Origin: Marinobacter sediminum
Lineage (GTDB): Bacteria; Pseudomonadota; Gammaproteobacteria; Pseudomonadales; Oleiphilaceae
Direction of reading: 5' to 3'
DNA: 64,000 nt
Assembly (NCBI RefSeq): GCF_023657445.1
Contig: NZ_JAGTWY010000001.1
Location: forward strand, 186,001-250,000
The notes under the pieces are model-generated. The model was given only the letters and a program-made list of their open reading frames with translations. It made no database searches and had not been told where the DNA came from. How positions within the stretch are numbered: the first letter of the stretch is position 1; every line of letters begins with the position of its first letter. Both the position numbers and the translations under genes were made by a program. Shown piece by piece: positions 1 to 10,671 of the stretch.

Positions 1-927
1 CTGGATTCGGCGGTCGACTATCTGGTCAGTGACCCCGATGGAACATATGTGGATGGCACCTTTGGTCGTGGTGGTCACAGTCAGCTGATTCTGGGCCGCC
101 TTGGAGAAAACGGGCATCTGTTAGGCATCGACAAGGATCCGGAAGCTATCAGGGTGGCTGAACAATTCGCCATTGAGGACCCGCGATTCTCTTGGTTCCA
201 CGGTTCGTTTGCAGAACTGAGCCTGGCGCTTGCGCGCAGGGAGTGGAGCGATGTTAACGGGGTTCTTATGGATCTGGGTGTGTCCTCGCCCCAGCTTGAT
301 GACGCTTCGCGCGGATTCAGCTTTATGCGGGATGGACCTCTGGATATGCGGATGAATCCCCAGCAATCTCCAAGCGCCGCTGAATGGCTGGCAGAAGCGG
401 ACGAGCGGGACATCGCAAATGTTATCTGGCGATACGGTGAGGAGCGGTTCTCTCGCCGTATCGCGCGTCTTGTTGTTGCGCGTCGCCAGGAAGAGGCCAT
501 CGAGACGACCCGCCAGCTGGCGGAACTGGTCAGTGAGGCTGTGCCTAAAAAGGAAAAGCACAAGCATCCTGCTACCCGGACGTTTCAGGCCATCCGGATT
601 TTTATTAATCGGGAGCTGGAAGATCTGGAAACAGGGCTTCAGGCAGCGGTTGAACATCTCGCTCCGGGTGGCCGGCTGGTGGTCATCAGTTTTCATTCAC
701 TCGAAGACCGGCTGGTCAAACGGTTCATGAGGGATCTGGCCCGTGGGCCTCAGTTGCCCAAAGGAATACCGGTGACGGCGGACCAGGAAGCGTCGGCATT
801 CCGCCTGATTGGCAAGGCCAACAAGGCAGGTTCTGACGAGATAAATGACAATGTCAGAGCCCGGAGCGCGGTCATGCGCGTTCTGGAACGCATTGATATT
901 AATATAAATTCGCAGGGGAGCGCGTGA
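1..927 (+). CDS. rsmH: 16S rRNA (cytosine-1402-N4)-methyltransferase RsmH, 5' end cut by the window
   Basis: RsmH uses S-adenosylmethionine to methylate N4 of C1402 in 16S rRNA and is normally the second gene of the dcw cluster after mraZ. The reading frame is open from base 1, so the true start lies upstream and the N-terminal dozen or so residues are missing. A GTG at 49 falls inside the conserved SAM-binding stretch ([10 protein letters not shown]), so it is not the start. Further family landmarks are [12 protein letters not shown], a C-terminal substrate region with [15 protein letters not shown], and the ending [14 protein letters not shown]. The stop nearly touches ftsL, which points to translational coupling. 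Identity is certain; only the missing start is unresolved. Confidence 0.97.
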   Translation: MDSAVDYLVSDPDGTYVDGTFGRGGHSQLILGRLGENGHLLGIDKDPEAIRVAEQFAIEDPRFSWFHGSFAELSLALARREWSDVNGVLMDLGVSSPQLDDASRGFSFMRDGPLDMRMNPQQSPSAAEWLAEADERDIANVIWRYGEERFSRRIARLVVARRQEEAIETTRQLAELVSEAVPKKEKHKHPATRTFQAIRIFINRELEDLETGLQAAVEHLAPGGRLVVISFHSLEDRLVKRFMRDLARGPQLPKGIPVTADQEASAFRLIGKANKAGSDEINDNVRARSAVMRVLERIDININSQGSA

Positions 928-929
928 TC

Positions 930-1334
930 ATGGGCGCGGTGGCCATAGAGCAGCCGGTTAAGACGGCAAAGTTGAACAAACAGAGAGTGCGTGACGGCGT
1001 TGCAACGGCTGTGCGTATTTCCCACCGGGTGTTCGATGCGACCGGGCAAAAAAACGTGTTGGTATCGCTCGCATTGGTGGCACTGCTATTGGCGTCGTCC
1101 ATCGGCGTTGTTGTCAGTGCCCATGAAAACCGGGAGCTTTTCAATACGCTTTCCCATCTGCAGGCGGAACGCGATCGGTTTCACAGAGAATGGAGTCAGC
1201 TGCTGCTGGAACAGAGTGCACTGAGTGCTCACGGTCGGGTAGAAAACCTGGCCTCGGAGCGGTTCGGTATGGTGGTTCCGGGGCGTCAGGACATCGTTTT
1301 GGTGCCGCTGATGTCGCCTGTTGCCGCAAAGTAA
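930..1334 (+). CDS. ftsL: Cell division protein FtsL
   Basis: FtsL is a small bitopic inner-membrane protein that joins FtsB and FtsQ and helps activate the septal synthase FtsWI. The ORF has a short cytoplasmic N-terminus, one membrane segment (around residues 41-63 of this start, rich in Leu, Ala and Val) and a periplasmic heptad-type helix (ENRELFNTLSHLQAERDRF). Position between rsmH and ftsI supports the name, because FtsL sequences diverge strongly. An upstream GTG at 924 overlaps the rsmH stop; the AGGGGAG motif at 914-920 is better spaced for the ATG at 930 (9 nt) than for the GTG (3 nt), so 930 is preferred. The product is 134 aa. Confidence 0.9.
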   Translation: MGAVAIEQPVKTAKLNKQRVRDGVATAVRISHRVFDATGQKNVLVSLALVALLLASSIGVVVSAHENRELFNTLSHLQAERDRFHREWSQLLLEQSALSAHGRVENLASERFGMVVPGRQDIVLVPLMSPVAAK

Positions 1335-1358
1335 TCAAGCACAAAAATAACCGTCAGG

Positions 1359-3107
1359 GTGATTGATTTGTCCGGTCAGCGAAAGCAGACAACATGGAGC
1401 CAGCGATTGGCGACGGGCCTGAAGGCCTGGCGCTTTGGCTCTGTGCTGGGTGTTTTTCTGCTGGTGGTTGCAGTTCTTGGCTGGCGGCTGGTGGACCTTC
1501 ACGTTGTTGACAACGAGTTTTTGCGGAAGCAGGGCGATGTCCGCACCATCCGGGTAGAGACGATTGATGCCCATCGCGGTGTTATCTCGGACCGCTATGG
1601 TGAGCCCCTCGCTGTCAGTACGCCGGTTCAGACTATCTGGGCCAATCCTTCGGAGGCAGATCCGGAAGAAGCCCGTCTGACAAATCTGGCCCGGCTTCTG
1701 GATATCAGTGAGGCAGGTCTTCGCAAGCGGCTAGAGGACTATTCGGGTCGAGAGTTCATTTATCTGCGGAGAAAAGTTCAGCCGGGTCTTGCCAAAGACG
1801 TGATGGCTCTGGATATCGACGGGGTATACACCCGTCAGGAGTACCGTCGTTATTACCCTGCAGGCGAGGTGACTGCTCATATTGTCGGTTTTACCAATAT
1901 TGATGAGTATGGTCAGGAAGGTATGGAGCTGGCTTACAATCCCTGGTTGTCCGGTGAGTCTGGTCGCAAGCGGGTTCTGAAAGACAACCGTGGCCGAACT
2001 ATCAAGGACCTGACCCTCATTCGTGATGCCAGCCCTGGCCGCAATCTCGAACTCAGTATTGACCTGCGTCTGCAGTACCTTGCCTATCGCGAGCTTAAAG
2101 CGGTCGTTAATGCACATAGCGCCCGAGGTGGCACGCTGGTCATGCTTGATGTGGATACCGGTGAGGTGCTGGCTATGGCCAATCAGGGGTCTTACAACCC
2201 CAATGACCGTAGTCAGCTGGCGGCAGAAAATCTGAGAAACAAAGCAATTACAGACCTGTTTGAGCCCGGCTCAACCATGAAGCCGATTACCATGGCTGCC
2301 GCCCTTGAATCGGGGGAGTATTCGGTCAACACCACGATTGATACATCGCCGGGTTACCGGCGTTTTGGTCGCTTTACCATCCGTGACCACCGCAATTATG
2401 GCGTCATCAGCCTTACCGATATCATTGCCAAGTCCAGCAATGTCGGGATCAGCAAGATCGCAACGGATATTGGTGGAGACACCATTCGTGACCTCTATGC
2501 CCGAATGGGCATTGGCCAGCCCACCGGTATCGGTTTCCCCGGGGAGGCGGTAGGTGTGCTTCCTGCACCGCCAAAGTGGCGCCCGGTCGAGGAAGCCACG
2601 CTGTCCTATGGCTACGGCATGAGTGTAAACGCGCTTCAGCTGGCACAGGCCTACACGGTAATTGCCAATGGCGGTATCCGGTATCCGTTAAGCCTGCTCA
2701 AACTGGATAAAGAGCCTCAGGGTCAGCGCGTGCTGTCCGAGAAGGTAACCTACGACGTCCGGAACATGCTCAGGGAGGTTGTAACCCGGGGCACAGGTAC
2801 CCGTGCCCAGCCGGGCTTCTATTCGGCGGGCGGTAAAACGGGGACGGTTCACCTTGTGGGCAAGCAGGGCTACGAGGATAGCCAGTACAAGGCAATTTTT
2901 GCCGGTATGGCGCCAATTGATAATCCCAGAATTGTTACGGTTGTGGCCGTTGATGCGCCACAGTCCGGTGAATACTACGGTGGCGAAGTCGCTGCTCCGG
3001 TATTTGCCCGGGTGATGAGTGACGCACTGCGACTGCTGAATGTGAAGCCTGAACTGGAAGTCGGCGGCGCACCTGCGCCTGCAGAGACGACCGGGGCGAG
3101 GGGATAA
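1359..3107 (+). CDS. ftsI: Septal peptidoglycan transpeptidase FtsI (PBP3)
   Basis: This class B penicillin-binding protein cross-links septal peptidoglycan in complex with FtsW. The 582-aa product has a membrane anchor near residues 27-50, a PBP dimer (pedestal) domain, and a transpeptidase domain with the acyl-serine motif STMK (Ser305), SSN (359-361) and KTGT (493-496). Length agrees with other proteobacterial PBP3 proteins. The start is a GTG at 1359 with a weak ribosome site; the next in-frame TTG is 9 bases further on, so the N-terminus is slightly uncertain. It follows ftsL by 24 bases and precedes murE by 3 bases. Beta-lactam sensitivity would be expected from the family. Confidence 0.96.
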   Translation: MIDLSGQRKQTTWSQRLATGLKAWRFGSVLGVFLLVVAVLGWRLVDLHVVDNEFLRKQGDVRTIRVETIDAHRGVISDRYGEPLAVSTPVQTIWANPSEADPEEARLTNLARLLDISEAGLRKRLEDYSGREFIYLRRKVQPGLAKDVMALDIDGVYTRQEYRRYYPAGEVTAHIVGFTNIDEYGQEGMELAYNPWLSGESGRKRVLKDNRGRTIKDLTLIRDASPGRNLELSIDLRLQYLAYRELKAVVNAHSARGGTLVMLDVDTGEVLAMANQGSYNPNDRSQLAAENLRNKAITDLFEPGSTMKPITMAAALESGEYSVNTTIDTSPGYRRFGRFTIRDHRNYGVISLTDIIAKSSNVGISKIATDIGGDTIRDLYARMGIGQPTGIGFPGEAVGVLPAPPKWRPVEEATLSYGYGMSVNALQLAQAYTVIANGGIRYPLSLLKLDKEPQGQRVLSEKVTYDVRNMLREVVTRGTGTRAQPGFYSAGGKTGTVHLVGKQGYEDSQYKAIFAGMAPIDNPRIVTVVAVDAPQSGEYYGGEVAAPVFARVMSDALRLLNVKPELEVGGAPAPAETTGARG

Positions 3108-3110
3108 CCT

Positions 3111-4595
3111 ATGTGCATCACATCTCTCAGTACGTTGTTGCAAGGTATTGTTCCGGTACCGTCGGTGTTTGACGTGACCATTCATGGTCTCAAGGCAGAC
3201 AGTCGGGAGGTGCGTTCAGGTGATGCATTTATTGCCTTGTCAGGCGCTAAAACGCCGGCTGACTACCATGTTGACAGGGCCATCGCTGCTGGTGCCACGG
3301 TCGTGTTGCTTGAATCCGATGTTGCCGGCGAATGTTCTGAACACCATGGTGCACTGATCGTCCCCGTGGCCGGTCTGAAATCAAAGCTTGGACGGATTGC
3401 TGATCGCTTCTTTGAGCATCCGTCCCAGCGGTTGCGCCTGATTGGCGTCACCGGAACCAATGGCAAGACCTCCGTCTGTCAATATATTGCCCATCTGCTG
3501 AAAGAAACGGGTACTCCCTGTGGTGTCCTGGGTACCGTCGGTTATGGCATGCCTGGTGCACTGCAGCCCGCAACTCATACAACGCCTGACGTGGTTGAGG
3601 TCAATCGTGTGTTGTCACGAATCCTGTCCCAAGGTGGTAGAGCAGCCGTTATGGAGGTTTCATCTCATGCCCTCGATCAGGGGCGCGTGGATGATCTGGC
3701 CATGACTGCCGGTGTGTTTACAAACCTGACGCGGGATCATCTGGACTACCACGGCTCCATGGACGCCTATGGCGAGGCCAAGGCGAAGCTGTTTGAGCGT
3801 GAAGAGTTGCACTTTTCCGTGATCAACTTTGACGACCCGTTTGGGCGCCAGTTGTTTGGCCAGCTCGAGGGCCAGTGCGATCGGGTGCGCTACAGCCTCC
3901 ATGAAGCCCAGACTGAACTCTGGCTAAAGGGCTTCCGTCCGACGGATGACGGCTTCGATGCGGAGGTAGATGGTCAGTGGGGTGCTTTCGATATCTCCGT
4001 CCCGTTGATGGGCAGTTTCAATGCAAGCAACGTGCTTGCAGCTATAGCAACCGTACTTACCCTCGGAGTGCCTGTCGAAAGGGTGCAGCGAGCGGTCAGC
4101 CAGCTGGAACCGCCGCCGGGCCGGCTTGAAAAGTTCGGAAGCGCCGATGGTGTCCGTGTTGTGGTTGACTATGCTCACACGCCGGATGCGCTTGCCAACG
4201 CCCTGACAGCGCTCAGACCTCATGTCACCGGACGTCTGATCTGCGTCTTCGGCTGTGGCGGCGACCGCGACAGTGGTAAGCGTCCAGAAATGGCCCGGGA
4301 GGCAGAAAAGCTTGCCGATGTCATTGTTGTTACTGATGACAACCCCCGGAGCGAAGATCCGGCCGTCATTGTCCGGGACATCGTTGCCGGATTCTCGGCT
4401 CCGGACCGGGCGATGATTGTTCATGACCGTGCCGAGGCAATCCGTACTGCTATTCAGTCGGCCTGTGCCGAGGATCTCGTGCTGGTGGCTGGAAAGGGTC
4501 ATGAAACCTATCAGGAGGTGGCCGGCCAGAGGTTTCCCTTCAGCGATGCCGAACAGGTTCGCCACGGCTTGAACCTCAATGGAGGTGTGGCATGA
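3111..4595 (+). CDS. murE: UDP-MurNAc-L-Ala-D-Glu:meso-diaminopimelate ligase MurE
   Basis: MurE is the cytoplasmic ATP-dependent ligase that adds the third stem residue of peptidoglycan. The 494-aa protein has the N-terminal uridine-binding domain, the Mur ligase ATP loop GTNGKT at 115-120, and the DNPR motif at 410-413 (DDNPRSEDP), which in this family indicates meso-diaminopimelate rather than lysine specificity. A purine-rich GAGGGG lies about 8 bases upstream of the ATG. The stop overlaps the murF start as ATGA at 4592-4595. The Gram-negative DAP-type wall inferred here agrees with mpl at 59763. Confidence 0.97.
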   Translation: MCITSLSTLLQGIVPVPSVFDVTIHGLKADSREVRSGDAFIALSGAKTPADYHVDRAIAAGATVVLLESDVAGECSEHHGALIVPVAGLKSKLGRIADRFFEHPSQRLRLIGVTGTNGKTSVCQYIAHLLKETGTPCGVLGTVGYGMPGALQPATHTTPDVVEVNRVLSRILSQGGRAAVMEVSSHALDQGRVDDLAMTAGVFTNLTRDHLDYHGSMDAYGEAKAKLFEREELHFSVINFDDPFGRQLFGQLEGQCDRVRYSLHEAQTELWLKGFRPTDDGFDAEVDGQWGAFDISVPLMGSFNASNVLAAIATVLTLGVPVERVQRAVSQLEPPPGRLEKFGSADGVRVVVDYAHTPDALANALTALRPHVTGRLICVFGCGGDRDSGKRPEMAREAEKLADVIVVTDDNPRSEDPAVIVRDIVAGFSAPDRAMIVHDRAEAIRTAIQSACAEDLVLVAGKGHETYQEVAGQRFPFSDAEQVRHGLNLNGGVA

Positions 4596-5968
4596 TGCGC
4601 GCCTTTTCCCTGGCTGAGGCCCGTCACTGGACCGGAGCCACCGGTGCAGACCACGAATCCGATAAGCTTTGTTTTTCCGGTGTGTCCACCGACACCCGGT
4701 CGCTTGAGAAGGGCCAGCTGTTTGTGGCACTGCGTGGTGAGACTTTTGATGGTCATCGGTTTCTGCGAACTGCGCGGGACTCTGGTGCTGTGGCAGCAGT
4801 GGTGGACACGTTTGATGATTCCGTGGACATGCCCCAACTGGTGGTTCAAGACACCATTGATGCACTGGCAAAGCTGGCCGCTGGCAACCGCGCTGAGAGC
4901 GATGCCCAGCTTGTCGGGATTACGGGTAGCAGTGGTAAAACCACGGTGCGAGAAATGACAGCGGCAATTCTGTCGCAGATGGGCCCGACTCTGGCAACCC
5001 AGGGCAACCTCAACAACCACATTGGTGTCCCCCTGACTCTATTCGGCCTGGCGCCGGAGCATCGCTATGGCGCCATTGAGCTGGGAGCAAGTGGGCTGGG
5101 CGAAATTGCCCATACGGTCGCAATAACCAGGCCCCGGGTCGTGATCCTGACTAACGCGGGTTCTGCGCACCTCGAGGGCTTTGGCAGCTACGAAAATATT
5201 GTTCGCGCCAAGGGCGAGATTATTGATGGTGTGATGGAGGGTGGTCTGGTCGTGCTCAACCGGGATGATCCTGCGTTTGAGCAGTGGCGGGATCGCGCCG
5301 GGGCAAGTCGCGTTCTAAGCGTCAGCCGGTTCGGACATGCCGAAGCGGACTATACGGCGACCAAAAACGGGACTGAGCTTCGGATAACCGGCCCCGACGG
5401 CTGGTGCTGCAATCTGTTCCTGGCCCTCGAAGGCGAGCACAACATCTCTAATGCGCTGCTTGCTATCGCCGCAGCCCGGGATCTCGGGGCAGAAGATAGC
5501 GCGCTCACGGCCGGTCTGGCTGGGCTCAAGCCCGTCAAGGGGCGGTTGCAGAGTCTGAATCTGACGACGGACCTGACCGTTATCGACGACAGCTATAACG
5601 CCAACCCGGCTTCCATGAAGGCTGCATTGAGTGTTCTCGCAAAGCGGTCCGGAGAGCGGATTGCCGTGTTTGGTGCCATGGCAGAACTTGGTCCCGATGC
5701 GCGGGCTCTGCACAGGGAAGTGGGGCAGTATGCCCGGGACGAGAAGGTCGAACGATTACTGACAGTAGGCCCGGGATGCGAAGGTTACGCCGACGGTTTT
5801 GGTGACAGTACGGAGGAGTGCCAGACCCACGAACAGGCTGTTGCGGCGATAGTCGGTGCTAAACAGGGGCCAGCAACTGTGTTGGTTAAAGGTTCTCGCA
5901 GTTCCGCCATGGACCGCGTGGTGGAGGGGATTAAAGAAAAGGTGAATAACTCATGCTGCTCTGGCTGA
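4592..5968 (+). CDS. murF: UDP-MurNAc-tripeptide:D-Ala-D-Ala ligase MurF
   Basis: MurF attaches the D-Ala-D-Ala dipeptide made by Ddl to complete UDP-MurNAc-pentapeptide. The 458-aa product has the Mur ligase P-loop GSSGKT at 112-117, the central domain with [11 protein letters not shown], and the C-terminal domain with [15 protein letters not shown]. The start is in an ATGA overlap with murE. The C-terminal end runs 16 bases into mraY, so the last codons (Asn-Ser-Cys-Cys-Ser-Gly) share DNA with the mraY start, and tight translational coupling is likely. Confidence 0.96.
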   Translation: MMRAFSLAEARHWTGATGADHESDKLCFSGVSTDTRSLEKGQLFVALRGETFDGHRFLRTARDSGAVAAVVDTFDDSVDMPQLVVQDTIDALAKLAAGNRAESDAQLVGITGSSGKTTVREMTAAILSQMGPTLATQGNLNNHIGVPLTLFGLAPEHRYGAIELGASGLGEIAHTVAITRPRVVILTNAGSAHLEGFGSYENIVRAKGEIIDGVMEGGLVVLNRDDPAFEQWRDRAGASRVLSVSRFGHAEADYTATKNGTELRITGPDGWCCNLFLALEGEHNISNALLAIAAARDLGAEDSALTAGLAGLKPVKGRLQSLNLTTDLTVIDDSYNANPASMKAALSVLAKRSGERIAVFGAMAELGPDARALHREVGQYARDEKVERLLTVGPGCEGYADGFGDSTEECQTHEQAVAAIVGAKQGPATVLVKGSRSSAMDRVVEGIKEKVNNSCCSG

Positions 5969-7038
5969 CAGAGGCTCTATCACAATACTTCTCCGCCCTG
6001 ACGGTATTTCAGTACCTGACCCTGCGCGGGATTCTGGGAACGCTGACGGCGCTCCTGATTTCGCTGATTATCGGTCCGGTAATGATTCGCAAACTGGCGC
6101 AATACCAGATTGGACAGGCGGTGCGTGACGACGGGCCTCAGACCCACCTCAGCAAGGCCGGGACCCCCACTATGGGAGGTGCTCTGATTCTGGTGGCGAT
6201 CGGTGCCAGTACCTTGCTCTGGGCTGACCTGAGCAACCGCTATGTGTGGGTTACGCTGCTTGTAACCCTGCTGTTTGGTGCCATTGGCTGGATAGACGAT
6301 TACCGCAAGGTGGTGGAACGTAACCCCCGCGGTCTGCCGGCACGCTGGAAATACTTCTGGCAGTCCGTTATCGGTGCAGGCGCTGCCATCGCACTGTTTT
6401 TCAGTGCCTCGCTGCCTCAGGAGACGTCCCTATATGTGCCGTTCGTGAAGCAGGTCTCTCTAACACTTGGGCCGGTCATTTTCATCCTGCTCAGCTACTT
6501 CGTGATTGTCGGCAGTAGTAATGCTGTGAACCTGACCGATGGCCTGGACGGACTCGCGATCATGCCCACGGTCATGGTTGCCGGCGCCCTGGGTATTTTC
6601 GCCTATCTTTCCGGCCACGCCCAGTTTGCCAATTACCTGTTGATTCCGCACTTGCCGGGGACCGGTGAGCTGATTGTCTTTTGCGGAGCCATAGTCGGCG
6701 CGGGGCTTGGTTTTCTCTGGTTCAACACTTATCCAGCGCAGGTCTTTATGGGCGATGTGGGTGCCCTCGCACTGGGTGCCGCGTTGGGTGTGGTAGCAGT
6801 GATTGTTCGCCAGGAGATCGTGCTCTTCATTATGGGTGGTGTGTTTGTCATGGAAACCGTGTCGGTCATCCTTCAGGTGGCCTCTTTCCGGCTAACCGGT
6901 CGGCGGATTTTCCGCATGGCCCCACTACATCATCATTTTGAATTGAAAGGCTGGCCGGAGCCGCGCGTCATCGTGCGCTTCTGGGTCGTTACCGTTGTTC
7001 TGGTTCTGATTGGCATTGCCAGTCTCAAGTTACGTTAG
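5953..7038 (+). CDS. mraY: Phospho-MurNAc-pentapeptide transferase MraY
   Basis: MraY is the polytopic inner-membrane enzyme that transfers phospho-MurNAc-pentapeptide to undecaprenyl phosphate, giving lipid I. The 361-aa length matches the family. Visible landmarks are the Asp pair D115/D116 in [29 protein letters not shown] (Asp268; many homologues have Ser where this has Ala after Gly), and the HHHFELKGW loop. About ten hydrophobic segments can be seen. The ATG lies inside the end of murF. It is followed after 15 bases by murD. Confidence 0.97.
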   Translation: MLLWLTEALSQYFSALTVFQYLTLRGILGTLTALLISLIIGPVMIRKLAQYQIGQAVRDDGPQTHLSKAGTPTMGGALILVAIGASTLLWADLSNRYVWVTLLVTLLFGAIGWIDDYRKVVERNPRGLPARWKYFWQSVIGAGAAIALFFSASLPQETSLYVPFVKQVSLTLGPVIFILLSYFVIVGSSNAVNLTDGLDGLAIMPTVMVAGALGIFAYLSGHAQFANYLLIPHLPGTGELIVFCGAIVGAGLGFLWFNTYPAQVFMGDVGALALGAALGVVAVIVRQEIVLFIMGGVFVMETVSVILQVASFRLTGRRIFRMAPLHHHFELKGWPEPRVIVRFWVVTVVLVLIGIASLKLR

Positions 7039-7053
7039 GAATAAGCAGCCATT

Positions 7054-8394
7054 ATGAGTGTCATTGTTTCGGATCGTCGCACACTGGTGGTAGGGCTCGG
7101 TAAAACCGGGCTCTCCTGCGTGCGCTATCTGTCCGGACAAGGCCGGGAAATCGCTGTCGCGGACAGCCGGGAAAACCCTCCGGGGCTTGAACAATTGCGA
7201 GCCCAATGGCCGGACGTGCCCGTTTACCTCGGGGCGTTTGATGCGGAGCTTTTCGAGGGCTTTAACGAATTGGTTGTAAGCCCGGGTATCAGTGTGGCAG
7301 AGCCTGCCATTGCCAGGGCGGCGCAGGCCGGCGCCTTTATCCGCGGGGATATCGACCTGTTTGCCGAGGCTGCCGATGCACCGATTGTCGCTATTACGGG
7401 GTCAAACGGCAAGACAACAGTAACCACTTTGGTGGGGGAAATGGCACAGGCGGCGGGCCGCAGGGTAGAGACCGGTGGCAACATCGGAACGCCAGCCCTT
7501 GATCTGCTCGGACGTGGTGCCGATCTTTTCGTACTTGAGCTGTCCAGTTTCCAGCTCGAAACCACCAGTGAGCTGAATGCTCTGGCGGCAACGGTGTTGA
7601 ACGTGAGTGACGATCACATGGATCGTTATCCGACCAAGATGGCTTATTTCCAGGCCAAGCAGCGGATTTTCCGAGGCTGCAAGAATGCCGTCGTTAATCT
7701 GGACGATGCCCTGAGCACGCCCATGGCGCGGGATTCTCTCCGGTTCATCTGTTTCGGATTTCATCGGGTCAATCCGGATACGTTCAGTACCCGCGATGAC
7801 GACGAGGGAACCTGGATTACTTTTGGCTTTGAAAACCTGCTGTTGGCCAGTGAGTTGAAATTATTGGGACGCCACAACATCAGTAATGTCATGGCTGCTC
7901 TGGGGCTGGGATATGCAGCCGGCCTCCCCATGGAGATTATGTTGGATGTGGCCCGCAATTTCTGGGGTTTGCCCCACCGATGCGAGTTTATTCGCCAATT
8001 GGCGGGTGTGGACTACATCAACGACTCCAAAGGTACCAATGTCGGAGCTGCCGTGGCCGCTATCGAGAGCCTCGTACCAGACAACGGCAAGGTGGTGCTG
8101 ATCGCCGGTGGCGATGGCAAGGGTGCTGACTTTATGCCTCTGCAGGCGCCCGCGGTATTGCACTGCCGTGCATTAGTTCTGATCGGTCGTGACGCGGGGC
8201 AGATTGCCGAGGCGACCGGCGGGAACGTTGAAGTTCACCGTGCGCGTTCGCTGGAGGAAGCTGTTTCCACCGCTGCGGGTCTGGCAAAGGCAGGTGATCG
8301 GGTGTTGCTGTCCCCCGCGTGTGCGAGCTTTGACATGTTCCGTGATTACAGTGATCGCGGTGACCAGTTCCGCAGACTGGTGGAGGCGCTGTGA
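7054..8394 (+). CDS. murD: UDP-MurNAc-L-alanine:D-glutamate ligase MurD
   Basis: MurD adds D-glutamate to UDP-MurNAc-L-Ala in the cytoplasm. The 446-aa protein starts with a Rossmann-type segment (LVVGLGKTGLSCVRYL), has the ATP loop GSNGKTT beginning at residue 116, the central DDHMDRY motif, and the C-terminal stretch VLLSPACASFDMFRDYSDRG that is typical of MurD. The ATG follows mraY after a 15-base gap containing AGGAA. The stop overlaps the ftsW start region by one base. There is nothing unusual in length or motif content. Confidence 0.97.
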   Translation: MSVIVSDRRTLVVGLGKTGLSCVRYLSGQGREIAVADSRENPPGLEQLRAQWPDVPVYLGAFDAELFEGFNELVVSPGISVAEPAIARAAQAGAFIRGDIDLFAEAADAPIVAITGSNGKTTVTTLVGEMAQAAGRRVETGGNIGTPALDLLGRGADLFVLELSSFQLETTSELNALAATVLNVSDDHMDRYPTKMAYFQAKQRIFRGCKNAVVNLDDALSTPMARDSLRFICFGFHRVNPDTFSTRDDDEGTWITFGFENLLLASELKLLGRHNISNVMAALGLGYAAGLPMEIMLDVARNFWGLPHRCEFIRQLAGVDYINDSKGTNVGAAVAAIESLVPDNGKVVLIAGGDGKGADFMPLQAPAVLHCRALVLIGRDAGQIAEATGGNVEVHRARSLEEAVSTAAGLAKAGDRVLLSPACASFDMFRDYSDRGDQFRRLVEAL

Positions 8395-9593
8395 TGCAGA
8401 CAGAGATCGCAATGCCAAACCGGAGCGAGTGGCTGGGCGAAATCCAGCCGCTGCCCTTGCTGGTGATCAGTTCAGTTGCCCTGCTCGTCATGGGTGTGGT
8501 GATGATTTCTTCGGCGTCCATGGATATGGCCGCGGAAACCATGGGTAATAGCTATCACTATGCCATTCGCCAGCTGTTGTTTGCAGGTATGGGCTGTGTC
8601 ATGGCACTGGTTGCAGTAAACGTGCCCGTCGCCTGGTGGGAGCGCAGCGGCTGGTTGTTGCTGGGTGTAGGTTTGTCGGCGCTGGTTCTGGTGCTTACTC
8701 CGTTGGGGCACACAGTTAACGGTTCCACTCGATGGATCTCGTTTGGCTTGTTCAACGTTCAGGTTTCGGAAGTGGCGAAACTTTGCCTGATTGCCTATCT
8801 GGCGGGCTATGTGGTGCGTCGCCGGGAGGAGCTTCTGAATACCTGGTGGGGCTTTTTGAAACCTCTGGTGGTACTTGGGGTTGCCTCGGTTTTGCTGGTT
8901 ATCCAGCCTGACTTCGGGGCGACCGTAGTTCTGGTCTCTGCGGCGGCCGGCATGATCTTCCTGAGTGGCGTAAGACTTAGCAGATTTGTTCCTTTGATCG
9001 TAACGCTGGTTGTTCTGGGCGCGATCCTGGTATTGACGCAGCCCTACCGGCTCAAACGGGTGGTGAGCTATCTCGATCCGTGGAAGGACCAGTTCGACAG
9101 CGGTTATCAGCTGACTCAGTCGTTGATCGCATTCGGTCGCGGCGAATGGGGTGGTGTCGGTCTCGGCAACTCGATCCAGAAGCTGTTCTATCTGCCTGAA
9201 GCACATACCGACTTTATCTTCGCCATTATTGCCGAGGAGTTCGGGTTACTGGGTTCTCTCATCGTGCTGTCCCTGTTTACATTGCTGGTGGTTAGCGGTT
9301 TCGTAATCGCCCGTCGGGCGGAAAAGGCCGAAATGCCCTTTGGTGCCTGTTTTGCCTATGGCATTACGTTGCTGATCGGGCTTCAGGCGACGATCAATAT
9401 AGCGGTCAGCACCGGCCTGTTGCCGACCAAGGGGTTGACCCTGCCAATGGTCAGCTACGGCGGTTCAAGCCTGATGATTATGTGTATCTGCATCGGTGTG
9501 CTGGCCCGGGTTGAAATGGAGCGCCTGGACCAGGAGCGACTTGCCCGGGAGAAGGCCGGTCCAGGGACCAGGGGAGGCGCCAAATATGAGTGA
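8394..9593 (+). CDS. ftsW: Septal peptidoglycan glycosyltransferase FtsW (SEDS family)
   Basis: FtsW polymerises glycan strands from lipid II at the septum together with FtsI. The 399-aa product has about ten membrane segments, a long periplasmic loop with PYRLKRVVSYLDPW, the conserved HTDFIFAIIAEEFG segment, and the C-terminal VSYGGSSL motif, all SEDS features. A GTG at 8391 precedes the ATG at 8394. The GGAGG at 8382-8386 is 7 bases from the ATG, which is therefore preferred. It is distinguished from the elongation paralogue at 51242 by its place between murD and murG. Confidence 0.96.
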   Translation: MQTEIAMPNRSEWLGEIQPLPLLVISSVALLVMGVVMISSASMDMAAETMGNSYHYAIRQLLFAGMGCVMALVAVNVPVAWWERSGWLLLGVGLSALVLVLTPLGHTVNGSTRWISFGLFNVQVSEVAKLCLIAYLAGYVVRRREELLNTWWGFLKPLVVLGVASVLLVIQPDFGATVVLVSAAAGMIFLSGVRLSRFVPLIVTLVVLGAILVLTQPYRLKRVVSYLDPWKDQFDSGYQLTQSLIAFGRGEWGGVGLGNSIQKLFYLPEAHTDFIFAIIAEEFGLLGSLIVLSLFTLLVVSGFVIARRAEKAEMPFGACFAYGITLLIGLQATINIAVSTGLLPTKGLTLPMVSYGGSSLMIMCICIGVLARVEMERLDQERLAREKAGPGTRGGAKYE

Positions 9594-10671
9594 TCAGCGT
9601 CGTTTCCTGATAATGGCAGGCGGTACCGGCGGTCATGTGTTCCCGGCCCTGGCAACTGCCCGAGCCCTTGAGGAGAAAGGCCATCAGGTTTACTGGCTGG
9701 GTGCCAGCGGTGGCATGGAGCAGCGGTTAATCAGTGACACCGATATCCCGCTGTCACTGATCCACATCTCCGGCCTTCGTGGAAAAGGCATGCTGGCATT
9801 GCTGGCGGCGCCGTTCAGGCTGATGCGGGCTTTGGGCGAAGCCTTCACCGTCGTGCGCAGGATTCGCCCCGACTGCGTGATCGGTATGGGTGGTTTTGTC
9901 ACGGGGCCGGGGGGTGTTGCTGCCTGGCTGACCCGGACTCCACTGGTGATCCACGAGCAGAATGCGATAGCCGGCATGACCAATCGAATTCTTGTTCGGT
10001 TCGCGGAAACCGTGCTGGAGGCGTTTCCCGGAAGCTTTAAAAAAGGTGTGGTTACACGGTGTACCGGAAACCCGGTGCGTCAGGATCTGGCGCAACTACC
10101 GGCGCCGGATCAAAGGATGAATGATCGAACCGGAACTCTGCGGCTGTTGGTGGTGGGCGGTAGTCTCGGTGCTCAGGTATTTAACGAGCAATTGCCGGAG
10201 GCCCTGGCCATGATGCCCCAGAGCGAACGCCCGGAGGTTCGGCACCAGTGCGGTGAAAAGAACCTGGAGGCCGCCAATGCCGCATACGCGCAAAGCGGAG
10301 TTGAGGCGAGTGTGGAACCTTTTATTGCGGATATGGCTGAGGCCTATAGCTGGGCTGATGTGGTGCTTTGCCGGGCCGGTGCGCTCACGGTTTCCGAGCT
10401 TTGCGCAGCGGGTATAGGAGCGATTCTGGTGCCATTCCCTCATGCCGTAGATGATCATCAGACCAAGAATGGCCAGCAGATGGTGAGTGCCGGTGCGGCC
10501 ATGCTGATTCCCCAGTCCCGTCTGACACCCTCGGCACTGGCTGACACTCTGGGCGATCTGGCAAAGGATCGGACCCGGGTAATGAACATGGCGAAGGCTG
10601 CGCGAACGCTGGCCCGCCCGGATGCAACGGAGAGAGTCGTGAATTACTGTCTGGAGGCCGCCCATGGCTGA
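9586..10671 (+). CDS. murG: Undecaprenyldiphospho-MurNAc-pentapeptide beta-GlcNAc transferase MurG
   Basis: MurG is the peripheral membrane GT28 enzyme that converts lipid I to lipid II using UDP-GlcNAc. The 361-aa protein begins a few residues before the glycine loop [12 protein letters not shown] and carries [18 protein letters not shown], and the donor-site region [15 protein letters not shown] with [14 protein letters not shown]. The frame stays open upstream inside ftsW, but the ATG at 9586 with GGGGAGG about 9 bases before it gives the family-sized protein. The ORF overlaps the ftsW end by 8 bases and murC by 8 bases. Confidence 0.96.
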   Translation: MSDQRRFLIMAGGTGGHVFPALATARALEEKGHQVYWLGASGGMEQRLISDTDIPLSLIHISGLRGKGMLALLAAPFRLMRALGEAFTVVRRIRPDCVIGMGGFVTGPGGVAAWLTRTPLVIHEQNAIAGMTNRILVRFAETVLEAFPGSFKKGVVTRCTGNPVRQDLAQLPAPDQRMNDRTGTLRLLVVGGSLGAQVFNEQLPEALAMMPQSERPEVRHQCGEKNLEAANAAYAQSGVEASVEPFIADMAEAYSWADVVLCRAGALTVSELCAAGIGAILVPFPHAVDDHQTKNGQQMVSAGAAMLIPQSRLTPSALADTLGDLAKDRTRVMNMAKAARTLARPDATERVVNYCLEAAHG